In this document: piece by piece, positions 1-6,736 of the stretch
Layout: the number at the start of each line of letters is the position of its first letter
How positions within the stretch are numbered: the first letter of the stretch is position 1
Assembly (NCBI GenBank): GCA_025923975.1
Contig: JAICEV010000006.1
Location: 1-26,549, forward strand
Direction of reading: 5' to 3'
DNA: 26,549 nt
DNA from: Propionibacteriaceae bacterium
GTDB taxonomy: Bacteria > Actinomycetota > Actinomycetes > Propionibacteriales > Propionibacteriaceae
The notes under the pieces: generated by a model
What the model was told of the DNA's origin: nothing
Databases searched by the model: none
What the model saw: the letters and a program-made list of their open reading frames with translations, nothing else
Translations under genes and position numbers: made by a program

Positions 1-51
1 GTGCTGACCGATAAGCCAAAGGCTTACGCTGCCTGGCTGGACAAGCAATGA
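1..51 (+). CDS. 3' end of an unidentified gene (partial)
   Basis: Reading frame 1 is open from the window edge and ends at a TGA at 49-51, giving 16 codons that end in AYAAWLDKQ. This is too short to identify a family. It is read as a gene tail because the next gene on the opposite strand ends at 87, leaving a normal convergent 35-bp spacer. A chance open stretch of this length cannot be excluded. Confidence 0.4.
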   Translation: MLTDKPKAYAAWLDKQ

Positions 52-86
52 GCTCCTATAGACCGGGTCCGTGACAAAGAATCAGT

Positions 87-527
87 TCACCAGCCGCTGA
101 CACACGGACGCTGGCGGAGTTCGGCAACGTAGTCACTGGGAGCGCCGGCCGCCTCAGCCGCATCGGCAAGGATGCCGATGGTGCGGGCGCTCGGGATGCC
201 GCCCTCGAAATCGTTCAGCACATAGACCCAGGCGGTCACCTCGCCGTCGAGCGTGGCTGCCCTTACTCTGACCTTGCGATACAGGCCGGTGTCGGCGCTC
301 TCCCACTGATCAAGTGTGTTCTCATCGCCGGATGTTACGTCGTACAGGGCGACGAAGACCTGGCTGTCGGCTTCCTCGACCAGTGTCGGCAGTGCGCCGT
401 CCCAACCCTCGCCACCAAAGGTGACGCGCCAACCTACGAGCCACCCGGTGCCACGCTGTGGTGAGTGCGGGCAGCGACCGGCCATTTGAGTTGGATCAAG
501 ATTGCTTCCGTACGCCGCGTACAGCAC
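87..527 (-). CDS. Gamma-glutamylcyclotransferase-like (AIG2/GGCT fold) protein, Rv3304-like
   Basis: The product has the N-terminal YAAYGSNL signature of the gamma-glutamylcyclotransferase fold, which forms part of the substrate-binding loop. It then has FGGEGWDGALPTLVE, a central ALYDV strand and ADTGLYRKVRVR. The sequence closely resembles M. tuberculosis Rv3304 as I recall it, and as in that species it lies next to lpdA on the opposite strand. The reading frame extends up to an ATG at 557. I prefer the GTG at 527 (146 aa): it puts YAAYGSN at residue 3, as in Rv3304, and a TAGCCT -10 box lies 8 nt upstream (leaderless). Enzymatic activity is inferred from the fold only; the real substrate is unknown. 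Confidence 0.82.
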   Translation of the reverse strand: MLYAAYGSNLDPTQMAGRCPHSPQRGTGWLVGWRVTFGGEGWDGALPTLVEEADSQVFVALYDVTSGDENTLDQWESADTGLYRKVRVRAATLDGEVTAWVYVLNDFEGGIPSARTIGILADAAEAAGAPSDYVAELRQRPCVSGW

Positions 528-535
528 AGCAGCCC

Positions 536-541
536 AGGCTA
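536..541 (-). promoter_or_regulatory. -10 box for the GGCT-like gene (leaderless)
   Basis: On the minus strand TAGCCT fits TANNNT and ends 8 nt before the GTG at 527, so transcription would begin at or next to the start codon. No convincing -35 is seen. It lies upstream of lpdA, so promoters for both genes overlap here. Confidence 0.4.
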
Positions 542-573
542 TCTGGTCCGGCCCCATGCAGCGAGATGCAAGA

Positions 574-1986
574 ATGCCGAAGGTGACCCGAGTGGTGATT
601 GTCGGCGGAGGTCCTGGCGGTTACGAGGCAGCGTTGGTCGGGTCCCAGCTGGGTGGTGAGGTCACTCTGATTGAGAGTGATGGTCTTGGTGGCTCGGCTG
701 TTCTCACCGACTGTGTTCCGTCAAAAACCTTGATCGCTACCGCGGAAGTGATGACCGATGTACGCGAGTCGGCCGATCTTGGATTGCGGTTCGGTCCTGA
801 AGATCAAGATGACGTCGATGCGGGGGTACGCGTTCATTTGGCAGCAGTCAACAAGCGCGTACTCGATCTTGCCAAGAAGCAGTCCAGCGACATCACTGAG
901 CGGGTACGACGCGAGCACGTGAACTTGGTGGTCGGGCGCGGCCGGCTGGACGGTCCCGACCGAGTGATCGCCGACACAGCTGACGGCGAGCAGTCCCTGC
1001 CAGCTGACGTGATCTTGGTTGCCACCGGCGCCCGCCCGCGGGAATTGCCTGACGCCAAACCGGACGGCGAGCGGATCCTTACCTGGACGCAGGTCTATGG
1101 ATTGACCGAGCTGCCGCCGCGGCTGATCGTGGTCGGCTCCGGCGCCACGGGGACGGAATTCGCCAGTGCGTATCACGCCCTCGGCTGCGAGGTAGTGCTG
1201 ATCTCTTCGCGCGACAGGGTGCTCCCAGGCGAGGACGCCGACGCCGCTCAGGTGCTCGAGGAGGTCTTCGCCCGACGCGGCGTGTCCGTGTTATCGCGAT
1301 CCCGCGCCCAGTCGGTCGAACGCGATGGTGACCAGGTCAATGTCACGCTCACAGATGGGCGCACGGTGACCGGCTCACACTGCCTGCTCGCGGTCGGATC
1401 GGTGCCAAACACCTCCAACATTGGACTTGAGGAGGCTGGCGTCAAGCTGGATCAAGGTGGCTTCATCGAAGTCGATCGGGTGTCGCGCACCTCGGCACGA
1501 GGGGTGTATGCGGCAGGCGATTGCACTGGTGTGCTGATGCTCGCCTCGGTCGCTGCGATGCAGGGCCGGATCGCCATGTGGCACGACCTGGGTGATGCCG
1601 TCTCTCCCCTTGACCTCAAGACTGTCTCGTCGACTGTGTTCACCGCTCCGGAGATCGCGACAGTTGGTGTGGATCAGAAGCAGGTCGATTCAGGTGAGGT
1701 GCCGGCACGTGTGCTAATCCTGCCGCTGCGGGGAAATGCTCGCGCCAAAATGCAGGGCAGTCGCGATGGTTTCGTCAAGCTCATCTGCCGGAAGGCGACC
1801 GGCATCGTGATCGGCGGGGTGGTAGTCGCACCGCGGGCCAGCGAACTGATCTTTCCGGTGGCGATTGCGGTCGCACAGCGGCTTACTGTTGATCAAGTGT
1901 CGGAGTCGTTCACCGTCTACCCCTCAATGACCGGCTCGATCGCCGAGGCCGCGCGCCGGCTCCATGGCACTGGAATGATCAGCTGA
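574..1986 (+). CDS. lpdA: NAD(P)H quinone reductase LpdA (flavoprotein disulfide reductase family)
   Basis: This 470-aa protein has an FAD-binding GGGPGG at residues 11-16 and an NAD(P)-binding VVGSGATGTEFAS stretch near the middle. It also has a second FAD motif, GVYAAGDCTG, and a C-terminal dimerisation domain. Of the usual redox pair CxxxxC only the second Cys (Cys47) is present; the first position is Ala42. The His-Glu catalytic pair of true lipoamide dehydrogenases is also missing (FTVYPSMTG at the C terminus). M. tuberculosis LpdA (Rv3303c) shows the same losses and acts as a quinone reductase rather than a lipoamide dehydrogenase. The ATG at 574 places the FAD motif at the usual distance. 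The frame is open to a TTG at 502, but that would overlap the divergent gene. Confidence 0.88.
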   Translation: MPKVTRVVIVGGGPGGYEAALVGSQLGGEVTLIESDGLGGSAVLTDCVPSKTLIATAEVMTDVRESADLGLRFGPEDQDDVDAGVRVHLAAVNKRVLDLAKKQSSDITERVRREHVNLVVGRGRLDGPDRVIADTADGEQSLPADVILVATGARPRELPDAKPDGERILTWTQVYGLTELPPRLIVVGSGATGTEFASAYHALGCEVVLISSRDRVLPGEDADAAQVLEEVFARRGVSVLSRSRAQSVERDGDQVNVTLTDGRTVTGSHCLLAVGSVPNTSNIGLEEAGVKLDQGGFIEVDRVSRTSARGVYAAGDCTGVLMLASVAAMQGRIAMWHDLGDAVSPLDLKTVSSTVFTAPEIATVGVDQKQVDSGEVPARVLILPLRGNARAKMQGSRDGFVKLICRKATGIVIGGVVVAPRASELIFPVAIAVAQRLTVDQVSESFTVYPSMTGSIAEAARRLHGTGMIS

Positions 1987-2041
1987 ACTGGGACTGGCTG
2001 CCACGGCCTGGCACCACTTCTAACGCATTGATCTTTCCGGG

Positions 2042-2047
2042 TACCTT
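2042..2047 (+). promoter_or_regulatory. -10 box for the sirtuin gene (leaderless)
   Basis: TACCTT fits TANNNT and ends 6 nt before the GTG at 2054. There is no Shine-Dalgarno sequence in front of the start, which supports a leaderless transcript. No clear -35 is visible. Confidence 0.45.
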
Positions 2048-2053
2048 TCTTGC

Positions 2054-2887
2054 GTGAGCGTGGCATCGCTGGCAGACGTCGCGGTGGTAGCGGAACTGCT
2101 CCGCGGCCGCAGTTGGGTGGCGCTCACCGGCGCGGGTATGTCGACCGACTCCGGAATCCCGGACTATCGCGGCCCAACCTCGGTCCGGGCCAGCCCAATG
2201 CAGTACAGCGAATTCGTCGGTTCCGCAGAGGCGCAGCGCCGGTACTGGGCCCGGTCCTACCTCGGTTGGCGGCGGATCGGTCATGCGGAACCCAACCCAG
2301 GACATCGGGCACTGGCCGATCTGGAAGCTGCCGGATTAGCCGGAGTCATCACCCAGAACGTTGACGGCCTGCACTCAGCTGCGGGTAGTACACGGGTGAT
2401 CAACTTGCATGGCGACATTGCCACCGTGGTGTGCCTGGCATGTGGGGAACGCTCCGCGCGCAGCGAACTGCAGCGTCGGTTGGCCTGGGCGAACCCGCGA
2501 CTCGAGCAACCTCAGGTTCTCGAGCATGCTGAGCTGCGGCCGGACGGCGACGCGGTGGCCAGGGATTGGCAGCAGTTCCGGTTGGTTGGTTGTGCGCAGT
2601 GTGGCGGTGGGCTGAAACCCGATGTCGTGTTCTTCGGCGAGGCGGTACCGAAGGCTCGGGTCGAGGCGGCGTACGCCCTCATGGACTGCGGCGAGATCCT
2701 GGTGGTCCTGGGTTCATCACTGACAGTGATGTCAGGGTTGCGTTTCGTCCGGCATAATGCGAAACGTCAGCAGCCTGTGGTGATCATCAACCGCGGTCTA
2801 ACCCGCGGTGACGACCTTGCCAGCCTGAAGATCGACGGCGGCTGCTCCGAAACGTTGGCTGAGCTGCGCGCGACTCTGCTGGGGTAG
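2054..2887 (+). CDS. Sir2-family NAD-dependent protein deacylase (class II type)
   Basis: The 277-aa product carries the full sirtuin set. NAD-binding GAGMSTDSGIPDYRG is at residues 26-40, QNVDGLH at 101-107, and the catalytic His119 lies in NLHGD. Four zinc cysteines form two pairs, Cys127/Cys130 and Cys180/Cys183. GSS, the cofactor loop and VIINRG follow. GIPDYRG in the first motif is typical of class II (SIRT4-like) sirtuins. The enzyme would remove acyl groups from protein lysines using NAD. It starts with GTG at 2054, 67 bp after lpdA on the same strand, probably from its own leaderless promoter. The acyl preference cannot be read from the sequence. Confidence 0.92.
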   Translation: MSVASLADVAVVAELLRGRSWVALTGAGMSTDSGIPDYRGPTSVRASPMQYSEFVGSAEAQRRYWARSYLGWRRIGHAEPNPGHRALADLEAAGLAGVITQNVDGLHSAAGSTRVINLHGDIATVVCLACGERSARSELQRRLAWANPRLEQPQVLEHAELRPDGDAVARDWQQFRLVGCAQCGGGLKPDVVFFGEAVPKARVEAAYALMDCGEILVVLGSSLTVMSGLRFVRHNAKRQQPVVIINRGLTRGDDLASLKIDGGCSETLAELRATLLG

Positions 2888-2890
2888 CCG

Positions 2891-3685
2891 CTACTCGAAC
2901 ATGTCTCCGAACATGTCGCCAATCCCGCTTCCGACGTCGCTAACGCCCTCGCCGACCCCGCCCATGAGATCACCAACGCCTTCACCGACTCCGGAGAACA
3001 TGTTGCCCATACCGCCGAACAGCAGGCCGCCGATCAGCATGCCGGAGAGCATGTCGCTGCCGCTCCAGCGGCTGTAGTAGCCCTGCGCCCATGGCGCGTA
3101 CGCCGGGCCGCCTTCCCAGTACGGCACGCGCTGGGCGCCGACTTGCACGGTGCGGATGTAGGGATCGGCTCCGGCGAGCACGCGTTCGGCATCAGCGGGA
3201 CATGCCGGAACAGACCGTGGCACGCCGCCAGGAGGTGCCCACGTGACGTCTTGGGATGAGGGACCATGCGCGGGATTGAAGAAGCAGGGTGGACGCTTGG
3301 CCGGCAGTGGTTCATCGGCGATCCGGGCCTTGACGCACGCGACCGCGTAGCGCCCGTCCTCCAAGATCTCCGTCACGTGCCGGATTTCTTCTGGTCTGGT
3401 CACCGCGTCCAGTGACATCTTCGCGTTGTCGTACGCGTCCAAGGCGCGCTGGTAATCCTGCTGCATCGCCTCATCCAGTGCGTGTCCGGCAACATCGGAA
3501 TCTAGCCGCTGCAGTTCTTCACCAAACTTCGTGACATCCTCATCAGCTGCGCGCTTGGACGTGGAAAGTTGAGTCTCCAGTGCCGCTTGCTCTGCGGCAT
3601 GGCGCTGCTGAACGGCATGCCGCCGATAGAGGGCAACACCGCCCAAGATCAGTGCTGCTATAACGAGCAGCAGGAGGAGTTCCAT
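2891..3685 (-). CDS. Membrane-anchored protein with coiled coil and Gly-rich C terminus, function unknown
   Basis: The 264-aa product begins with a hydrophobic segment (residues 2-20) followed by RRH, so it is probably a single N-terminal membrane anchor. Residues 25-75 are rich in Ala, Glu, Gln and Lys and likely form a coiled coil. The middle part holds CFFNPAHGPS (134-143), WAPPGG and a second Cys at 162, then an aromatic stretch (YWEGGPAYAPWAQGYY). The last 50 residues are Gly/Met/Phe-rich with repeated GVGEGV units. The CFFNPxHGPS...WAPPGG block looks like one I associate with a conserved actinobacterial membrane-protein family without known function. The gene converges with the sirtuin gene, leaving a 3-bp gap. 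No Shine-Dalgarno sequence is evident. Confidence 0.75.
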   Translation of the reverse strand: MELLLLLVIAALILGGVALYRRHAVQQRHAAEQAALETQLSTSKRAADEDVTKFGEELQRLDSDVAGHALDEAMQQDYQRALDAYDNAKMSLDAVTRPEEIRHVTEILEDGRYAVACVKARIADEPLPAKRPPCFFNPAHGPSSQDVTWAPPGGVPRSVPACPADAERVLAGADPYIRTVQVGAQRVPYWEGGPAYAPWAQGYYSRWSGSDMLSGMLIGGLLFGGMGNMFSGVGEGVGDLMGGVGEGVSDVGSGIGDMFGDMFE

Positions 3686-3770
3686 GGGTCACAGTGTGCC
3701 CGCGGCAACTGTGGTTTCCCCTTGTGAAAGCGTCTTCTTACCGACCTTTTAGACCGCGGACGGAACTGTG

Positions 3771-3796
3771 TTGTCCGATGGGACAACCGGTTGTCT
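3771..3796. repeat. Three alternating half-sites at 10-bp spacing (possible operator)
   Basis: TTGTCC (3771-3776), GGACAA (3781-3786) and TTGTCT (3791-3796) alternate in orientation with exactly one helical turn between starts. The second and third form a perfect 14-bp palindrome, GACAACCGGTTGTC (3782-3795). The first and second form a 6-bp stem with a 4-nt loop. The block lies about 90 bp upstream of the membrane-protein gene and just past the accA3 stop. No T-run follows on either strand, so a simple terminator is unlikely. Confidence 0.5.
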
Positions 3797-3816
3797 GATT
3801 CCAGCAGGAAGAGCGA

Positions 3817-5580
3817 CTAATCGACGATTTCGCACAGGGTAGAGCCGCTGGTGACTGTCGCGCCGACCTGTGCGCTGAGGTTCTTGACTATGCCACTTCG
3901 GTGCGCGGTAAGTGGTTGTTCCATCTTCATCGCCTCAAGCACCACGACGAGGTCGCCAGCCTGCACAGTGTCACCATCAGCAACCGCCACCTTGACGATG
4001 GTGCCTTGCATGGGCGAGGTCAAGGCATTGCCGGATGGAGACTTCGCGGACCCACTGCTCTGGCGCTTGACCGGTTTCTTGGACTGTGCGGTGGCGACTG
4101 ATCCATTGGCGGTAGCGAGATTGGCTGGTACCAGGACCTCCATCCGCTTGCCATTGACCTCGACGACGACTCTGGAACGAGCCACCGGCTCCGAAGAGTC
4201 GGCCGGGGTGCCCGCGTACGGTGCAATCTCGCCACTGAACTCCGTCTCGATCCAGCGGGTATGTACGCCGAAGTGCCCATCCTGAGCCGTGAAGGCCGGA
4301 TCCTTGAGGACAGCCCGGTGGAATGGAACGACGGTCGGCATGCCCTCGATCACGAGCTCGTTCAAGGCGCGGCGTGATCGCTCGAGCGCCTGCTGACGAT
4401 TCGCACCAGTGATGATGATCTTGGCTATCAGCGAGTCGAAGCTGCCTGGTACGGTCATGCCGCTGAGATAGCCCTCGTCGACTCGAACGCCAGGTCCCGA
4501 TGGCGGACGCCAGGCCAGCAAGGTTCCTGGTGCAGGCATGAAGTTGCGGCCCGGGTCCTCAGCGTTGATCCGGAACTCAATCGAGTGCCCAGTAACGACG
4601 GGATCGGAGTATCCGAGCGGTTCGCCCTCGGCAATGCGGAACATTTCCCGGACCAGGTCGAGTCCGGTGACTTCTTCCGACACCGGGTGCTCGACCTGAA
4701 GCCGGGTATTGACCTCAAGGAACGAGATGGTCCCGTCTTGTCCTATTAGGAACTCGCAGGTACCAGCTCCCACATAGCCGGCTTCGGCGAGGATCGCTTT
4801 CGACGAGGAGTAGAGGCGTTCCATTTGTTCGGTGGAGAGGTATGGTGCCGGCGCCTCCTCCACCAACTTCTGGTGCCGGCGCTGGAGTGAACAGTCTCGG
4901 GTCGAGACCACAACGACGTCGCCGTGGCTGTCGGCCAGGCATTGAGTTTCGACATGCCGCGGCTTGTCGAGATAGCGCTCGACGAAGCACTCGCCGCGGC
5001 CGAATGCGGTGACTGCCTCGCGTCGCGCCGATTCGAAGAGCTCAGGGATTTCGTTCATCTCGCGGGCGACTTTCAGACCCCTGCCACCGCCACCGAATGC
5101 GGCCTTGATCGCGATGGGCAAGCCGTGCTCGGTCGCGAACGCGACCACCGCATCGGCATCGTCGACTGGGTCCTGGGTGCCAGGCACTTGCGGAGCACCG
5201 ACTTTCTGCGCAATGTGCCGGGCCCGGACCTTATCTCCCAGAGCCTCGATCGCGGCCGGCGGCGGACCGATCCAGATCAGCCCCGCGGCCAGCACAGCTT
5301 TGGCGAACGACGCGTTCTCAGCGAGAAAGCCGTACCCCGGATGAACGGCATTAGCACCGCTACGGGTAGCGATGTCGAGAATCTTGGCGACATCCAGATA
5401 TGTCTCCGCAGGGCTGGCACCGCCCAGCGCATAAGCCTCATCCGCGAGCGACACGAACAAGGAATCGAAGTCCGGGTCGGCGTAGATGGCCACACTGGGA
5501 AGCCCTGTGTCGGCCGCCGCACGGATCACGCGGACGGCGATCTCGCCCCGGTTGGCGACCAGCACCTTGCTGATTCGCAC
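3817..5580 (-). CDS. accA3: Acyl-CoA carboxylase alpha subunit: biotin carboxylase plus biotin carrier domain (AccA3 type)
   Basis: The 587-aa product joins a biotin carboxylase (about residues 1-445) to a C-terminal biotinyl domain. Visible motifs are LVANRGEIAVRVIRAA at the N terminus, the glycine-rich ATP loop GGGGRG (163-168) and EVNTRLQVEH (289-298) with the catalytic and metal residues. The biotin site EAMKM has Lys552. A linker of about 100 residues rich in Ser, Lys and Ala joins the two parts. It carboxylates its own biotin with bicarbonate and ATP and passes the carboxyl group to beta subunits (AccD). The GTG start follows a strong GGGGAGGA. Partners in the window are the AccD5-like/AccE pair and perhaps the AccD2-like subunit; BirA would attach the biotin. 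Confidence 0.95.
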   Translation of the reverse strand: MRISKVLVANRGEIAVRVIRAAADTGLPSVAIYADPDFDSLFVSLADEAYALGGASPAETYLDVAKILDIATRSGANAVHPGYGFLAENASFAKAVLAAGLIWIGPPPAAIEALGDKVRARHIAQKVGAPQVPGTQDPVDDADAVVAFATEHGLPIAIKAAFGGGGRGLKVAREMNEIPELFESARREAVTAFGRGECFVERYLDKPRHVETQCLADSHGDVVVVSTRDCSLQRRHQKLVEEAPAPYLSTEQMERLYSSSKAILAEAGYVGAGTCEFLIGQDGTISFLEVNTRLQVEHPVSEEVTGLDLVREMFRIAEGEPLGYSDPVVTGHSIEFRINAEDPGRNFMPAPGTLLAWRPPSGPGVRVDEGYLSGMTVPGSFDSLIAKIIITGANRQQALERSRRALNELVIEGMPTVVPFHRAVLKDPAFTAQDGHFGVHTRWIETEFSGEIAPYAGTPADSSEPVARSRVVVEVNGKRMEVLVPANLATANGSVATAQSKKPVKRQSSGSAKSPSGNALTSPMQGTIVKVAVADGDTVQAGDLVVVLEAMKMEQPLTAHRSGIVKNLSAQVGATVTSGSTLCEIVD

Positions 5581-5613
5581 GCGTCCTCCCCATCGACAAA
5601 CCCGACTCTCGCC

Positions 5614-5619
5614 ACTCTA
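5614..5619 (-). promoter_or_regulatory. Candidate -10 box for accA3
   Basis: TAGAGT on the minus strand fits TANNNT and would give a leader of about 27 nt that includes the GGGGAGGA ribosome site. The same hexamer lies in front of the accD5-like gene and the sugar isomerase gene. No clear -35. Confidence 0.35.
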
Positions 5620-5724
5620 GTGCTGCGAGAGCGAGCCGATGCGGCTAGTCAGCAGACCCGGGCGGCCACGACGGTGGCGGATTACAAGCGCGATTGCGCG
5701 AGCAGCAAGCCCGAACAAATGGGT

Positions 5725-5759
5725 GTGGGCCCCTCCAAGTATGAGTTGCAGGGGCCCAC
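5725..5759. repeat. Strong inverted repeat (10-bp perfect stem)
   Basis: GTGGGCCCCT (5725-5734) pairs perfectly with AGGGGCCCAC (5750-5759). After a single mismatch the stem continues with CAA/TTG, leaving a 7-nt loop. It is G+C-rich with no adjacent T-run, so it could be a structured RNA element or a factor-aided terminator rather than a classical intrinsic terminator. It sits 145 bp upstream of accA3. Confidence 0.6.
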
Positions 5760-5833
5760 TGGTAGCCGGAGTTAAGCGACGTCTCCAGCTGACCAGGCGA
5801 TCCGACGGATCCCAGCAGCCCGTCACCGGCCGC

Positions 5834-5855
5834 TGCGGTGAGTTGCCTCACCGTA
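5834..5855. repeat. Second hairpin in the accA3 upstream region
   Basis: CGGTGAG (5836-5842) and CTCACCG (5847-5853) form a 7-bp stem with a 4-nt TTGC loop, extended by a G-T wobble and a T-A pair. A smaller inverted repeat, GATCC-GAC-GGATC, lies between this and the larger hairpin at 5799-5811. Read with the larger hairpin, this suggests structure across about 130 bp. Confidence 0.5.
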
Positions 5856-5970
5856 CGAATCCTCGGTTCTGTCCCAGTCGCGCCCTCCCTTTCGGAAGTG
5901 CGTAAGAGATTTCTACAGCGTCGCGAGGCGGCCCGCAACCGAATCCAGAAAAGAAAATCGAGCAATTTCG

Positions 5971-6058
5971 TTATCCACTGGCCTGTCCACAAAACGGCTC
6001 CGTTCATGCACCGAAGTGATCAACTTCTCCACAGGTGACGCGTCCTCTCTGTGGACAT
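5971..6058. promoter_or_regulatory. Cluster of four near-consensus DnaA boxes
   Basis: Against the DnaA box TT(A/G)TCCACA, four sites match at 8 of 9 positions: TTATCCACT (5971-5979, plus), CTGTCCACA (5983-5991, plus), TTCTCCACA (6025-6033, plus) and TGTGGACAT, which reads ATGTCCACA on the minus strand (6050-6058). An AT-rich tract lies directly to the left. No dnaA or dnaN is in the window, so this is unlikely to be the main chromosomal origin. It could be a DnaA-titrating or DnaA-regulated site. Confidence 0.5.
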
Positions 6059-6102
6059 CTGATGGCGCCCCGAAGCCGGACAGATCCCGTATCGAGGCGC
6101 AC

Positions 6103-6108
6103 TAGGCT
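6103..6108 (+). promoter_or_regulatory. -10 box for the DinB-fold gene (leaderless)
   Basis: TAGGCT fits TANNNT and ends 7 nt before the GTG at 6116, and no Shine-Dalgarno sequence precedes that start. This is the main reason for choosing 6116 over the more upstream ATG at 6035. Confidence 0.45.
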
Positions 6109-6115
6109 TCATGGC

Positions 6116-6670
6116 GTGGAACCCCCTCCCGACACAAAGGATTGGACCTGGACGCTAACCCGACGCTGCGAGCAATGCGGGCTGTCGGCGGGCGAGATCG
6201 ACCGGGCCGACTTTGCTCAGCGCGCCTTCGTCGCCGCCGAGGAATGGGTCCAGATCCTGCGTTCGAGTCCCGCGGTCTCGGCACGCCCGCAGCCGGACGT
6301 CTGGTCACCTTTGGAGTACGGCGCCCATGTCCGTGACGTCTACCGCCTATTCGATGCTCGCCTGGTCCAGATGCTTAGCGAAGACACCCCCACTTTCACC
6401 AACTGGAACCAGGACGAGACCGCCATCAAGGAGCGCTACCGCGAGCAAGACCCGGAGGTGGTTGCTGACGAACTGGAGGGCGCAGCACAGCGCTTCGTTG
6501 CCCGGATCCAGTCACTCACGCCGGAGCAGTACGGACGACGGGGGATCCGCTCTGACGGTGCAGAGTTCACGGTCGTGACGTTTCTTCAGTACTTCTTGCA
6601 CGACGTAATTCACCACCTCTGGGACGTCACGGGCCAGCAGGATGCTGCAGCCTCCCTGGTCCTGGAATAG
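6116..6670 (+). CDS. DinB-superfamily (four-helix, metal-binding) protein
   Basis: The 184-aa product has the layout of DinB/YfiT-type four-helix proteins. His71 is in EYGAHVRDVYRLFDARL, and the late HDVIHHLWDV motif (His162, His166, His167) supplies the other expected metal ligands. W63SPLEY and the NWNQDE stretch are also typical of the actinobacterial members. An unusual CEQCG pair lies near the N terminus (Cys18, Cys21). Family members include thiol-dependent transferases and isomerases that use mycothiol or bacillithiol, but the substrate here is unknown. The frame is open to an ATG at 6035; the GTG at 6116 is preferred because of the -10 box 7 nt upstream. It is divergent from accA3. 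Confidence 0.8.
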   Translation: MEPPPDTKDWTWTLTRRCEQCGLSAGEIDRADFAQRAFVAAEEWVQILRSSPAVSARPQPDVWSPLEYGAHVRDVYRLFDARLVQMLSEDTPTFTNWNQDETAIKERYREQDPEVVADELEGAAQRFVARIQSLTPEQYGRRGIRSDGAEFTVVTFLQYFLHDVIHHLWDVTGQQDAAASLVLE

Positions 6671-6689
6671 CAACGCCGGCCAAAGCCAA

Positions 6690-6712
6690 CGCCCTTCGAC
6701 AGGCTCAGGGCG
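6690..6712. repeat. REP-like palindromic element between convergent genes
   Basis: CGCCCT (6690-6695) and AGGGCG (6707-6712) flank TCGACAGGCTC. The core CCCTTCGACAGGCTCAGGG is a form I recognise as widely dispersed between genes in many high-G+C bacteria. It lies between the 3' ends of the DinB-fold gene and the merR gene, where it could act as a bidirectional transcript end. Only one copy was noticed in this window. Confidence 0.5.
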
Positions 6713-6736
6713 CATGACGACGTGTTCACCTTGCAG

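Larger units (their letters stand above)
5581..6115. other. 535-bp non-coding stretch between accA3 and the DinB-fold gene
   Basis: No convincing gene is seen here. Open frames on both strands have compositions unlike the neighbouring proteins and no family motifs. The stretch contains the accA3 -10 candidate, three inverted repeats between 5725 and 5855, an AT-rich tract (about 5941-5972), four near-consensus DnaA boxes (5971-6058) and the -10 box of the DinB-fold gene. The flanking genes point away from each other, so it is a divergent promoter region much longer than any other gap in the window. Confidence 0.6.

Noticed and set aside
502..573. TTG at 502 as start of lpdA
   Set aside because: It would overlap the divergent GGCT-like gene and add 24 residues ahead of the FAD motif that LpdA proteins lack.
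4924..5775. 283-aa open frame antisense to accA3
   Set aside because: It is the shadow of a strongly coding, clearly identified biotin carboxylase gene.
5645..6007. 120-aa open frame on the minus strand upstream of accA3
   Set aside because: It is rich in Arg, Pro, Trp and Cys, has no family motif, runs through the hairpins and part of the DnaA-box cluster, and has no ribosome site at its start.
6255..6280. tRNA-like T-loop sequence (GTTCGAGTCC)
   Set aside because: The flanking bases do not form a T-stem, there is no cloverleaf, and it lies inside the DinB-fold coding sequence.
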